A DNA stretch of 64,000 nucleotides from Vibrio coralliirubri. Lineage in GTDB: Bacteria > Pseudomonadota > Gammaproteobacteria > Enterobacterales > Vibrionaceae. The stretch is taken from assembly GCF_024347375.1 (NCBI RefSeq), contig NZ_AP025471.1, forward strand, positions 1 to 64,000, in the 5' to 3' direction. The translations under genes and the position numbers were made by a program. Below the pieces are notes generated by a model. That model had not been told where the DNA came from, searched no databases, and saw only the letters and a program-made list of their open reading frames with translations. Of the stretch, positions 1 through 8,394 are shown piece by piece; position 1 is the first letter of the stretch; each line of letters begins with the position of its first letter.

Positions 1-1
1 T

Positions 2-136
2 TGTTATTACGATGATAAGGCTTATAGCATTGGGGCAGTGTTAGAGGTGGGGGGCGTAGTGATTCAGTGCGCGGCAGAAAACGATTTTGAGCAAAATGGG
101 TCACTGGCTTGGGTTCAATTAAAAAAAGACGAGTAA
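2..136 (+). CDS. DUF1496 family protein, 3' end only
   Basis: The frame is open from the left edge and encodes 44 residues before TAA. The residues fit the C-terminal half of the small DUF1496 proteins of Vibrio and relatives: a YDDKAYSIGAV start, a conserved Gly-Gly-Val and a single Cys (VIQC). Function is unknown in the family; members are short exported proteins. The start and any signal peptide lie outside the window. A strong hairpin terminator overlaps the stop codon. Confidence 0.6.
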   Translation, partial: CYYDDKAYSIGAVLEVGGVVIQCAAENDFEQNGSLAWVQLKKDE

Positions 137-150
137 TTCACTCGTCTTTT
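128..150 (+). terminator. Rho-independent terminator of the DUF1496 gene
   Basis: GACGAGT / ACTCGTC form a perfect 7-bp stem around a 5-base loop, followed by TTTT. The left arm contains the stop codon. It also sits just past the 3' end of the converging yfcZ-like gene. Confidence 0.75.
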
Positions 151-172
151 AATAAGAATATAAATGCTTATA

Positions 173-472
173 TTAACGCGCTAGAGAGCGAGTCTTAAGT
201 TCAAAAATAATCTTCTCAGCGCTAACTTCAAATTTGAAGCGAGCGTGCAACTCTGTGCTTTCTTCAGTCATTTCTGATGCTTCAAATTCAACGTTGCTAG
301 ACACTTGTTTAGCAAGTTCAACGTACTTAGCAAACTCAGCTTCAATAAGTGCTTTTGAGTTTCCGTAAACCGTTACTTCAGCAACATCGTCGCCTTCTTT
401 AATGATGAACCCGATTTCGCCTGCACAGCCGCAAGCTTCACATACATCGTTGTTACCAATATCTTGGCTCAT
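173..472 (-). CDS. YfcZ/YiiS family (DUF406) protein
   Basis: A 99-residue soluble protein. Residues 10-20 hold the CEACGCAGEIG cluster typical of the YfcZ/YiiS (DUF406) family, followed by an alpha/beta body with a Glu-rich stretch. The three cysteines near the N terminus suggest metal or redox chemistry, but no function is established for the family. Length is usual for the family (about 95 residues). The start has a purine-rich AAGAGGA a few bases upstream. It is a single gene convergent with the DUF1496 gene and separated from the TetR gene by 532 bases. Confidence 0.75.
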   Translation of the reverse strand: MSQDIGNNDVCEACGCAGEIGFIIKEGDDVAEVTVYGNSKALIEAEFAKYVELAKQVSSNVEFEASEMTEESTELHARFKFEVSAEKIIFELKTRSLAR

Positions 473-1004
473 AATAATAATCCTCTTACAAAGTCTGAGG
501 TTATTCTAACGAGCAATTTGAACTGTATCTACAAAAATTAAAATCTTTGAACTAATTTGTACTGGTATGCTATGTTGTTTGTTGAAGGGGTTAAATGAAT
601 GTGTACATTCGCGTCGCCAAATATGTATGTGATCTATCTCATGTTTTGTTGATAAGCAGTGTCATTAATTTGTTAGAATATCATTCAGTTAGTTGCGTCG
701 TAACTAATTTTATAAGACTATCTATTGCTTGATAGGTATTTATACAATGAATTTATTGTTGGGTATTTGATATTCTAAGTTGTTATTTTAGATTAACCAC
801 TTAGAGAGGTAAGGTGACTTTCGAAGAATAATTAGACAAAGTGCCCAAAGAGGCAGCACTGTAAAATTGTTCGTACAAAGTATTTGTTGGTATTTAATGG
901 AAATACTTGCGAAAAAATACCTTGCTCACATAATGCTGATAACGATTTTCATTCTGACTTCATTTGATTGAGTTAGATGGATTTACAAAGAGAAGAGCCT
1001 GAAT
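473..1004. other. 532-base gene-free, AT-rich region between yfcZ-like and TetR genes
   Basis: No open frame with coding character is present on either strand. The region must hold the promoter of the leftward yfcZ-like gene and that of the rightward TetR gene. One CRP-like site is visible (628-643). The long leader before the TetR gene (about 350 bases after that site) could carry regulatory RNA, but I recognise no known riboswitch. Confidence 0.5.
628..643. promoter_or_regulatory. CRP-like site
   Basis: TGTGATCTATCTCATG has a perfect left half (TGTGA), the correct 6-base spacer and a near-complete right half (TCA then TG in place of CA). It lies 156 bases before the yfcZ-like start and 362 before the TetR start, so the target gene is uncertain. 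Confidence 0.4.
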
Positions 1005-1466
1005 ATGCCAAAGCGTAGTAAAGAAGATACAGAAATCACGATCCAGAAAATCATGGATGCCGTTGTAGACCAGCTACTAAGATTGGGTTACGACAAGATG
1101 TCATACACGACGTTGAGTCAACAAACGGGTGTTTCTCGTACAGGTATAAGTCATCACTTTCCAAAGAAAACGGATTTTACTGCTGCTCTAGACGGTCGTA
1201 TTTTCAAGATGTTCATGGAACACATTGACTTCGAAAATGGCCTTGACGCATTTTCAGCTAGTTGGGTTGCAGCACTTGAAGACGCTGAGTTCCTAGCAAT
1301 CTTACGTTTACTTTTCCATCATATCGTTACTGCTGAGAGCGCGCATGAGTTCGCTGCAAACGGTATTGATCGTCTATACAAGCTGACTGAAACTCAGTTT
1401 GGCGATACTAGCGGTAAAGAACTAGAGTGGTTGATTGGTAAATCATTGATTCGTATGAGCCAATAA
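1005..1466 (+). CDS. TetR/AcrR family transcriptional regulator (short)
   Basis: 153 residues. Residues about 10-58 form a TetR-type helix-turn-helix: TTLSQQTGVSRTGISHHFPKK is the recognition part, with the usual H-F-x-x-K ending. The ligand/dimer domain (about 60-150) is shorter than in most TetR proteins (about 190-200 residues total), so it may lack part of the usual inducer pocket. It stands alone with its own terminator, and its target is not visible. AAGAGAAGAG lies upstream of ATG. It neighbours the heme locus, but nothing in the sequence ties it to heme or iron control. Confidence 0.8.
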   Translation: MPKRSKEDTEITIQKIMDAVVDQLLRLGYDKMSYTTLSQQTGVSRTGISHHFPKKTDFTAALDGRIFKMFMEHIDFENGLDAFSASWVAALEDAEFLAILRLLFHHIVTAESAHEFAANGIDRLYKLTETQFGDTSGKELEWLIGKSLIRMSQ

Positions 1467-1483
1467 TCAGCACTCAATAAAAG

Positions 1484-1507
1484 AAGCTCCTGCGGGGGCT
1501 TTTTTTG
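1484..1507 (+). terminator. Terminator after the TetR gene
   Basis: AAGCTCC / GGGGCTT stem with a short TGC loop and a run of seven T, starting 18 bases after the stop codon. Confidence 0.7.
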
Positions 1508-1784
1508 TGCCTGCAGTTTCACTTCTTGTGCGTTTTTCTCTCAATCCCACACCGATGTCGCTGTCTTGTTGAATGATGTTGATTGATGCTGAATGATGTT
1601 ATTTCTTTTCTTTTTATATGCTTACGCCCGTGACTTGTTTTCCTCTCCAGTCTTAAAAGCTAAGTAACCCTAATGGATAATGTTAATTTCTAGAGCCTCA
1701 AATGCTCAAGGTGAGTCGTTTTGGTGCTTGCTGTTGTGGTTATTAATAAAATTGAGTTTAAGCCGAGAGAGTGGCTGTGAGCCA
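1508..1784. other. Gene-free stretch between convergent TetR gene and hut operon
   Basis: This is the 3'-3' gap. It contains short imperfect repeats of TTGA(A/T)TGATG near 1569-1600 and a frame starting at 1680 that runs through the hut terminator and into hutD antisense. I see no gene in it. Confidence 0.5.
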
Positions 1785-1813
1785 ATAAAAAAGCCCCGAA
1801 CAAATCGAGGCTT
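1785..1813 (-). terminator. Terminator of the tonB-exb-hutBCD operon
   Basis: Read on the minus strand: AAGCCTCG, a 7-base loop, CGGGGCTT, then TTTTTT. It begins 60 bases after the hutD stop codon and no gene follows it. Confidence 0.8.
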
Positions 1814-1872
1814 AGGATTACGTCATTATTATCAAGAACGAATACTCAAAACGAGTCGCTCCTTAATCGGAC

Positions 1873-2655
1873 TTATTGTGCGGGGTGAACCTGAGGGAAG
1901 CTCATGGTTGGGTGTTTTTCTACGATACTTTTGTAACCATACACATCTTCTATCATCGAAGGTTTCAGTGCATCCCAAGGCTTGCCATCACACACCAAAT
2001 TGCCATCTTTCAATACCACCAATCGATCGGAATACTGCGCGGCTAAGTTGAGATCATGCAAAACCACGATAACCGCGGCATTGTGGTTATCGGCTAATTC
2101 TCTCGCAATCTTTAAGGTGTTGTGCTGGTGGGCAAGATCCAGTGCAGACGTTGGTTCATCAAGCATCAAAATACATTGGTCACCAGAGTGGTGAAGCTGA
2201 GTTAATACTCGAGCCAAGTGCACTCGCTGCTTTTCACCGCCTGATAACGAAGGATAAAGCCTTTCACTCAAGTGAGTCACATCAGCAATATCCATTTTTT
2301 GGCTCGCAATGCTAGTTAGTTTTTTGTTGGATTCTTGTAGGGGAATCCCACCAAGCTCGACAACTTCATGTGCCAAGAATGGGAAGGTCAATGTGCTGTG
2401 TTGAGGAAGCATAGCAAGGTGCTTAGCTAACTTGTGAGAAGGCCACTTGTCTTTGTTGTGTCCAAAATATTGGATATCGCCGTTGCTTGATATCTCTTGG
2501 CACAAAGCTTTAAGCAGCGTGCTTTTACCTGCGCCATTTGGCCCAAGCAGTGTGGTTACCTTTCCCGCTTCAATCTCAATAGAAACGCCATCTAATATCA
2601 CATTGCTGCCGAACTTCACTTCGATATCGGTCGCTTTTAACGCTGAAGGAAACAT
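1873..2655 (-). CDS. hutD: Heme ABC transporter ATP-binding protein HutD (HmuV type)
   Basis: Cytoplasmic ATPase that powers heme import across the inner membrane with HutC and periplasmic HutB. 260 residues, the normal length. Walker A is at 38-46 (GPNGAGKST), Q-loop glutamine near 85, the ABC signature LSGGEKQR at 137-144, Walker B CILMLDE at 161-167 and the H-loop His at 200. The start codon overlaps the hutC stop by one base (TAATG), so translation is coupled. It is the last gene of the operon, and the neighbouring tonB, exb and hut genes fix the substrate as heme rather than a siderophore. Confidence 0.93.
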   Translation of the reverse strand: MFPSALKATDIEVKFGSNVILDGVSIEIEAGKVTTLLGPNGAGKSTLLKALCQEISSNGDIQYFGHNKDKWPSHKLAKHLAMLPQHSTLTFPFLAHEVVELGGIPLQESNKKLTSIASQKMDIADVTHLSERLYPSLSGGEKQRVHLARVLTQLHHSGDQCILMLDEPTSALDLAHQHNTLKIARELADNHNAAVIVVLHDLNLAAQYSDRLVVLKDGNLVCDGKPWDALKPSMIEDVYGYKSIVEKHPTMSFPQVHPAQ

Positions 2656-3704
2656 TAAAGGATTCTCCCTTTCTGTTGAAATAGTAGATACAAGAAGAAT
2701 GGGGCGCCGATGATCGCAGTGACAATACCCACAGGCAATTCTGCTGGTGCCAGTACCACTCGAGAGAACATGTCTGCGGCTGTTAGCAATAGTGCGCCTA
2801 GCACTGCTGACAATGGCAAAAGAACTCGGTGATCTGGGCCTGCCAACATACGACCTAAATGAGGGATAACGAGCCCGATGAAACCGATCATGCCAGACAG
2901 GCTCACTGTGATACCAACGCCTGCGGCTGTCAGTAGAATGAGTTTTCGTTTGAGTTTTTGTACTGGAATGCCAAGGTGTTGCGCTTCTGACTCACCTAAG
3001 AGCAGGGCATTCAGTGACATCGCTTGACGGTAAAAAACAATAAAGAGTGCTACGAGCGTAACTGCAGCAAGCAAAATGCCTGACCACTTCGCTCCTGCTA
3101 GTGAACCCATCGACCATAACGAAAGATCACGCAGCATTTGGTCATCAGCGATGAAGTTCAAGAACCCAATACCAGCCCCAGATAGCGCACTGATCGCCAC
3201 GCCCGCCAACAACATGATGGTTACTGAGGTTCCGAATTTACCCGTGCCCAGTTTATAGACCAAGAGTGTGGTTAAAGCGCCACCTAAAAAGGCAAACACA
3301 GGAACCGCAGCAAAATTCATGAAGGCCGGGTATTGCAATGAGAGTTCAGAGAAAAGAACAATAGCCAACGCTGCACCTAATGCCGCGCCTGCAGAGACAC
3401 CGATGATCCCCGGCTCAGCAAGCGGGTTGCGGAATAGCCCCTGCATAACTGCACCACACAAAGCGAGAATCGCACCAATCAACATGCACAAAATGGTTCT
3501 AGGTAAGCGAATCTCTTGAATCACTAAATTGATGTGTGGGGCTAAATCATTGTTTGGTTGGAGTAAGCTCGCTGCACTGTCAGCTAAGCTAATGTTCATT
3601 GGCCCAACGGTAATTGAGAACAGTGCGACGAAGACTAGGGTAGCCCCTAGGCCTAACATCGATGTTTTCAGTGGGACGGATCGTAGCAACATAAAGAGCC
3701 TCAA
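2655..3704 (-). CDS. hutC: Heme ABC transporter permease HutC (FecCD family)
   Basis: Inner-membrane permease of the BtuC/FecCD type, 349 residues with about ten hydrophobic segments. It forms the dimeric channel through which heme released by HutB enters the cytoplasm. Family hallmarks include RLPRTILCMLIGA near residue 68, a GLFRNPLAEPGIIGVSAGAA segment near 91-110, and LSGMIGFIGLVIPHLGR in the C-terminal half, the helix region that contacts the ATPase. It lies 113 bases downstream of hutB and overlaps hutD by one base. Confidence 0.93.
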   Translation of the reverse strand: MRLFMLLRSVPLKTSMLGLGATLVFVALFSITVGPMNISLADSAASLLQPNNDLAPHINLVIQEIRLPRTILCMLIGAILALCGAVMQGLFRNPLAEPGIIGVSAGAALGAALAIVLFSELSLQYPAFMNFAAVPVFAFLGGALTTLLVYKLGTGKFGTSVTIMLLAGVAISALSGAGIGFLNFIADDQMLRDLSLWSMGSLAGAKWSGILLAAVTLVALFIVFYRQAMSLNALLLGESEAQHLGIPVQKLKRKLILLTAAGVGITVSLSGMIGFIGLVIPHLGRMLAGPDHRVLLPLSAVLGALLLTAADMFSRVVLAPAELPVGIVTAIIGAPFFLYLLFQQKGRIL

Positions 3705-3817
3705 TGTCTATCACCCGCTTCAATACTTATCACCGACTTCGCAAAAAACGAGACGGTGATGAGCATTAAGCAAGCAACAGTGGAAATAGGGTAGTTGAGT
3801 TATAGCGGGTAGATAAG

Positions 3818-4705
3818 TTATAACGGATAGATAAGAGCGTTTAATCGCTTGGCTTCTGAAAGGCTTTCGAGGCCAAGTCCGCCGACTAATGCACTGCCTT
3901 TTACGGTAATGATTTGTTTGTTCATGCCAGCAGGAGTCGCTGCTAACATGGGCAGCGATTTAAGAATGGCGTCAGCGCCGCCCATTTTTTGGTAGCTGCG
4001 ACCGCTGACTAAAATCACATCGGGCTGCATTTCTACCAGTGATTCCATCGACAGTGGCTTGTAAGACGTTAGGCTTTGAGCTGCAGGGTTCACACCGCCA
4101 GCTAACTCGATGATTGCATTTGGCGAAGTCTCACCGCCAGCAACGTTCGCAGGGCGACCTTCGTGCAGCAATAGGAAAAGTACTTTCTTCGCTTCGTTAC
4201 TTGGTACTTGGTTCGCTTTCAGTGCAGCAATCTTCTGATTTACTTCAGCTTTAACTTGCTGTGAGTGTGCTTCGGTATGGGTAATCTTGGCGATTTGGTC
4301 GATACGCTTTAACAGCCCTTCAACGTTTGCTTCAGTGTTGACGATCTCGACATCGACCCCTGCCGATTTTAATTGAGAGATTGCGTTGTCAGGTCCCATT
4401 TCATCTGAGCCAATCAACGTGGTCGGTTCTAGGGCAAGTAAGCCTTCCGCGGACAGGTTTCGGTGATAACCAATCTTTGGCAGGTTTTCTGCTTGAGGAA
4501 AGTGGCTGGTCACATCAATCGCGACTAGCTGCTCTTCAGCACCTAATGCCAAAACCAATTCAGTAACGGCACTGCCGGCACTGATGATTCGAGGTTGTTC
4601 AGCATCGTTTGCCATTGCGGGTGCGCTAAGTGCCAAGCTCATAGCGGCAACTGAAAGGAGATGTGTCTTGGTCTTTAATTTATTGAGCACGTTTAAGTTG
4701 TTCAT
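3818..4705 (-). CDS. hutB: Periplasmic heme-binding protein HutB (HmuT type)
   Basis: Class III (helical-backbone) periplasmic binding protein, 295 residues. A signal peptide runs to about residue 32 (SLALSAPAMA, cleaved before ND). The mature part begins with QPRIISAGSAVTELVLALGA and carries IGYHRNLSAEGLLALEP, where the Tyr of GYHR is a conserved heme ligand in HmuT/ShuT proteins. It collects heme from the TonB-dependent receptor and hands it to HutCD. It lies 149 bases downstream of exbD, probably within the same transcript, since V. cholerae carries the same gene order. Confidence 0.92.
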   Translation of the reverse strand: MNNLNVLNKLKTKTHLLSVAAMSLALSAPAMANDAEQPRIISAGSAVTELVLALGAEEQLVAIDVTSHFPQAENLPKIGYHRNLSAEGLLALEPTTLIGSDEMGPDNAISQLKSAGVDVEIVNTEANVEGLLKRIDQIAKITHTEAHSQQVKAEVNQKIAALKANQVPSNEAKKVLFLLLHEGRPANVAGGETSPNAIIELAGGVNPAAQSLTSYKPLSMESLVEMQPDVILVSGRSYQKMGGADAILKSLPMLAATPAGMNKQIITVKGSALVGGLGLESLSEAKRLNALIYPL

Positions 4706-4854
4706 AATAAGTTCTTTATATTTTCTTTTTGTATCGCGAAGATACTCAGTGAGCAGTCCGTTCGCATTGTGAGTTCGAATCGATAGAGAGGCTTAGTTCT
4801 GGTTGTTTAGTCTTATCAATCAGAAGCCAAACCTCGTAAAAATTGAGTGTCGTT

Positions 4855-5268
4855 CTAGCCGTCGTCCGTGAGCAGTTGAGTCGCTGGTATTCCGTTCTCT
4901 TGAAGGAATGACAGCAACTTCACTAGGTTCTCCACGTTGGCAGCTTTATCTGCGCCAATGATGATCGGCTTTTTATCCGTTGAACCTGTCTCTTCTAACA
5001 GGGCAATCTTGAAGTTTTCCCAGTCGATGTATTCTTGGCCGTTAATTGCCCAGTAGGGTTCGCGGTCTAAAATATTGACGCTAATCGAATCCTTGTGGAC
5101 TTCAGAAACGTTTTTGACATCCGAGCTTGGCAGCTCAACTTCTAGCGATTCCAGCTTTACCGATGCCGTAAGCAATAGAAAAACCATCACGATAAAAATG
5201 ATGTCGAGCAGCGGTGTTAAGTCCGGCGCTAGGCTCTGTGTGCTCGATGAGTGGGGCGTTTTAATCAT
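4855..5268 (-). CDS. exbD: Biopolymer transport protein ExbD1
   Basis: 137-residue inner-membrane protein with one transmembrane helix (about 18-40) and a periplasmic domain. The helix carries the essential protonatable aspartate (D22 in LTPLLDIIFIV), equivalent to Asp25 of E. coli ExbD. With ExbB it couples the proton gradient to TonB. The start overlaps the end of exbB by four bases (ATGA), typical of fixed-ratio complexes. This is the TonB1-type set that sits with heme genes in Vibrio; a second, TonB2-type set is normally elsewhere in the genome and is not seen here. Confidence 0.93.
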   Translation of the reverse strand: MIKTPHSSSTQSLAPDLTPLLDIIFIVMVFLLLTASVKLESLEVELPSSDVKNVSEVHKDSISVNILDREPYWAINGQEYIDWENFKIALLEETGSTDKKPIIIGADKAANVENLVKLLSFLQENGIPATQLLTDDG

Positions 5269-5966
5269 GCTTGGCTCACATCACCGATAGAGGTTTTGTT
5301 GATAGGCTTACCTTGAGTATCATCAGACTGATTGGTTTGAATCGACATGCCTTCTAGCCACACATTCACATAGTTCAGAGTATGTTCTAGCTGAGCAAGC
5401 ACTCGATCGGCCCATAACCCGAGTAGTTGAGCCCCAGAGATAGCAGGAAGTGCGATCATCAAACCTGCAGCAGTCGTTCTCATTGCTAATCCAAGACCGT
5501 CTGCCAAATCATTAGGAGTGATGCTGCCTGTTGTCGCGGCAACGCCTTTAAACATCTCAATAAGACCAAGTACCGTACCAAGCAAGCCGATGAGTGGGCT
5601 GATCACGCCGATCAAACCAAGTAGTCTTAAACCGGCATGAAGCTGGTGGCGTTTTTCTTGTAGCCAGATCCCAGCAGCATCTTCACGTAACCCTTTTGAG
5701 AAAGAGTGGTGAGCAAGCAACATTGACACGCCCTTGTACAGTAGCGGACGTTTACCTGAAATCGACTGAGCAAGCGCTTCAATCTCTTTACTGTTGGTTG
5801 GTGAAATTTGGTTTAACTCGCGACGAATGGCACGTTTGCCCACACCAATGCTGAGCATGACTTGGAAGACACGTTCAGCGATGATCATTGCTGTTAATGC
5901 TGAACAGATAAGAAGAGGCCAAGTCATTAAGCCAAGTTGATCTTGTAAGTAACTGATTTGTTGCAT
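5265..5966 (-). CDS. exbB: TonB-system proton channel protein ExbB1 (MotA/TolQ/ExbB family)
   Basis: 233 residues with three membrane segments: one near the N terminus (about 12-33) and two in the conserved MotA_ExbB domain (about 118-205). The core motif LIGVISPLIGLLGTVLGLIEMF and the later TTAAGLMIALPAI segment are diagnostic. It forms the pentameric proton channel around ExbD. It starts two bases after the tonB stop and overlaps exbD, so tonB, exbB and exbD are translated as a unit. Confidence 0.93.
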   Translation of the reverse strand: MQQISYLQDQLGLMTWPLLICSALTAMIIAERVFQVMLSIGVGKRAIRRELNQISPTNSKEIEALAQSISGKRPLLYKGVSMLLAHHSFSKGLREDAAGIWLQEKRHQLHAGLRLLGLIGVISPLIGLLGTVLGLIEMFKGVAATTGSITPNDLADGLGLAMRTTAAGLMIALPAISGAQLLGLWADRVLAQLEHTLNYVNVWLEGMSIQTNQSDDTQGKPINKTSIGDVSQA

Positions 5967-5968
5967 GA

Positions 5969-6781
5969 TTAATCCAACCTAAAACGAACAGGTATTTGTA
6001 CTCGGTGAGCAATCGCTCGACCATTGACAGTGTGAGGTGAGAATTTCCATTGTTTAATGGCATCTAATGCGGCGTTATCGAGCATTAGCGCGCCTGATGA
6101 ATTTACTAATGCTTGTTTAATTTGTTTGCCTTCAGCGTCTAGCCAGATCTCATAAGTCGCGACACCTTCAACGCCACGGCGTCTTGCTTGGCGAGGGTAA
6201 TTCGGTGGGGTAGGACGCGCAGAGAACGAAGGTTTAGTGACCAAAACTGGCTCTTGGTTTGATACGCCTTGGTTTACTTCCTGAGGCTGGTTGGCCGATT
6301 CGTCCATATTCTTATCGACTTTCTTGTCGGCTAGCTTCTCTGTTTGTGGTGCTGGTTTTGGGCGTTCTTTCTTCACCACCGTTTTCTCAGTCACTGGTTT
6401 CTTTTGAACCGGCTTCTTCTCGACAACCTTCTTCTCAATCACTTTTTTCTCAATTTTCTTTGGTTGAGGCTTATTGGTGATCGCTTTTTTCTTTGGGGTT
6501 GGCTTAGCTTGCTTTGGCTCAACCGTTTTTGGTTCGACAGGTTTAGGTTCGGCTTGTGAGACGGTTTCTTTTATTGGCTCAGGTTCAACTGGCTCTGTGA
6601 CTGTTTTTTGCTGAGCTTGTGAAGGAACGCTCTTAGGAGTGAAGTTGATTGATACCGTGTTTGACTGGCTACCTGCAGGCATCGCAAATACTTTGGATTC
6701 TTGAGCGACAAACAACAACGCTGCATGAATCACTAACGATGCACCGCCTGCAATAACATATCTAGGAACGTTCACAATCAA
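5969..6781 (-). CDS. tonB: Energy transducer TonB1
   Basis: 270 residues. An N-terminal anchor helix (about 8-24) is followed by a long periplasm-spanning region (about 55-190) rich in Pro, Glu and Lys, with repeated EPKP, KKxxEKK and KKPV units. The C-terminal TonB domain (about 190-270) starts at PPNYPRQARRRGVEG and contains the family YP motif and the ending VQIPVRFRLD. It passes energy from ExbBD to outer-membrane heme receptors. First gene of the leftward operon; the Fur-like sites are 58-76 bases upstream. No heme receptor gene (hutA/hutR type) is in the window. Confidence 0.93.
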   Translation of the reverse strand: MIVNVPRYVIAGGASLVIHAALLFVAQESKVFAMPAGSQSNTVSINFTPKSVPSQAQQKTVTEPVEPEPIKETVSQAEPKPVEPKTVEPKQAKPTPKKKAITNKPQPKKIEKKVIEKKVVEKKPVQKKPVTEKTVVKKERPKPAPQTEKLADKKVDKNMDESANQPQEVNQGVSNQEPVLVTKPSFSARPTPPNYPRQARRRGVEGVATYEIWLDAEGKQIKQALVNSSGALMLDNAALDAIKQWKFSPHTVNGRAIAHRVQIPVRFRLD

Positions 6782-6838
6782 TCCTTTACCAAATCAAAAT
6801 TCTGTATCGGATTATTGCTTAGAATCTAAATAAGATCA

Positions 6839-6857
6839 ATTATCAATTGCATTATCA
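6839..6857. promoter_or_regulatory. Fur-like operator between tonB and hutW
   Basis: Two exact ATTATCA heptamers (6839-6845 and 6851-6857) lie 12 bases apart in the 155-base divergent region. ATTATCA is one half of the 7-1-7 Fur consensus; the left halves are weak. The position between two iron/heme operons that are Fur-repressed in V. cholerae supports the call. The layout suggests overlapping Fur dimers, which is inference. Confidence 0.55.
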
Positions 6858-6936
6858 TTTACGTGTATTTATGATTCTCTCAGTTTTTAGCGAATAGTCT
6901 TCCAGACTTTGCTATGTAAGTGTTTAGAGAGATTAT

Positions 6937-8346
6937 ATGAGTCTTAATATTTATAAATTTGACGAATCAATCTTGGGTGTTTCTAGCCCTGATCCGCTTC
7001 GTTTTGCGTTTGCGAAAAAGCATTCTGCACACGCCGGAGGAAGTTCAATTCCGGTCGACCTCAGTAAGAAGTTAGAACTCTTTGATGAACTGATGCTGAG
7101 TGAAGGGAAAAAACAGGATAAGCGTTGCTTGTATATCCACATTCCTTTTTGTCGCGTGCGTTGTACGTTCTGCAATTTCTTCCAAAATGCCGCAAGCCGT
7201 AAATTAGTGGATGAGTATTTCGACGCACTGATGGTCGAGCTAAAGCAAAAAGCCAAAACACCTTGGGCTCAGTCTGGACTATTTCACGCCGTCTATATTG
7301 GTGGCGGAACTCCCACCGATTTGTCACCTCTGCAAGTTGAACAGCTGGGTAAAGCGATTCGTCAATATTTCCCACTAGCAAACGATGTTGAGATGACATT
7401 GGAAGGGCGTATCAATCGATTTGGCGACGAGATGTTTGATCGTGCGCTTGAAGGTGGCTTCAATCGTTTCTCATTCGGTATTCAAAGTTTCAATACTCAA
7501 GTTCGACGCAGTGCTAAGCGCCTAGATGACCGAGAGGTTGTGCTAGAACGTATCAGTTCACTGAGTCGTACCGAGCAAGCGCCAATCGTTCTTGATCTGT
7601 TATACGGATTACCACACCAATCTATGGAAGTGTTCCAACAAGATTTAGAAGACTACATGTCTACTGGCGCACACGGCATTGACCTCTACCAACTGATTGT
7701 TGCGGGCAATGCACCTATGCTTAATCTTGTTGAGAAAGGAAAAATCCCACCGCCTGCGAATACGCCAGATAAGGCGAGCATGTATTTGGCGGGTGTGGAG
7801 TTCATGGCAAAAAATAAGGTCAAGCAACTCAGCGTAAACCACTGGACTCGTGATAACCGCGAACGCAGCATTTACAACAGCTTAGCGAAAACTTATGCCG
7901 AAGTTCTACCTATTGGTTGTGGTGCTGGTGGCAACATTGGTGGCCATGGTGTGATGCAACTTCGAACTTTAGACAGCTACATGGAGTCTATAAAGCAAGG
8001 TCAATTACCTATCGCCATGATGACGAAACAAAGCTCATTAGAGCCTATCTTCTCAACATTAAAGGCAGGTTTCGATTCTGGTGTTGTTAGAAGAAGTACG
8101 CTACCGAGCTTTATGGGACAAGACACGTTCGACTACCTAAAACCTCTGTTCGCGCATTGGGAAAAGAACGGTTTAGTTGAGCTTTCGGAAGATTATCTGA
8201 GCCTGACTATTGCTGGCAGCTTTTGGGCGGTAAGCCTTGCACAGAGTGTAATTCAAGTGCTTAACGATGAATATCAAGCTATGCACCCAGCACCTAAAGC
8301 GTCAGGTTCGAGCGTACACCCGCATGCAAGTTTGAAGCACGCTTAA
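6937..8346 (+). CDS. hutW: Heme utilization radical SAM protein HutW
   Basis: 469 residues of the HemN-like radical SAM class. The [4Fe-4S] cysteines are C72, C76 and C79 in the CxxxCxxC motif (HIPFCRVRCTFC), followed by YIGGGTPTDL and the GIQSFNTQVRR segment found in HemN-type enzymes. HutW belongs to the heme-degrading branch related to ChuW, which opens the porphyrin ring anaerobically by radical chemistry, so heme iron can be used without oxygen. It begins a three-gene set with hutX and hutZ. AGAGAG precedes ATG. Expression is probably iron-repressed through the Fur-like operator upstream. Confidence 0.92.
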   Translation: MSLNIYKFDESILGVSSPDPLRFAFAKKHSAHAGGSSIPVDLSKKLELFDELMLSEGKKQDKRCLYIHIPFCRVRCTFCNFFQNAASRKLVDEYFDALMVELKQKAKTPWAQSGLFHAVYIGGGTPTDLSPLQVEQLGKAIRQYFPLANDVEMTLEGRINRFGDEMFDRALEGGFNRFSFGIQSFNTQVRRSAKRLDDREVVLERISSLSRTEQAPIVLDLLYGLPHQSMEVFQQDLEDYMSTGAHGIDLYQLIVAGNAPMLNLVEKGKIPPPANTPDKASMYLAGVEFMAKNKVKQLSVNHWTRDNRERSIYNSLAKTYAEVLPIGCGAGGNIGGHGVMQLRTLDSYMESIKQGQLPIAMMTKQSSLEPIFSTLKAGFDSGVVRRSTLPSFMGQDTFDYLKPLFAHWEKNGLVELSEDYLSLTIAGSFWAVSLAQSVIQVLNDEYQAMHPAPKASGSSVHPHASLKHA

Positions 8347-8394
8347 TATCGAATTTTTAGTTTATAACTTACTCGTTTATACGGAACATATTCA

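Noticed and set aside
473..1004. Possible riboswitch in the TetR leader
   Set aside because: I looked for known aptamer cores and a terminator/antiterminator pair and saw neither.
1569..1600. Short TTGA(A/T)TGATG repeats
   Set aside because: Only about three imperfect copies over 32 bases; too few and too irregular for an iteron or CRISPR-like array.
1680..2051. 123-codon plus-strand frame
   Set aside because: It runs through the hut operon terminator and then antisense to hutD, with no ribosome site and unlikely composition.
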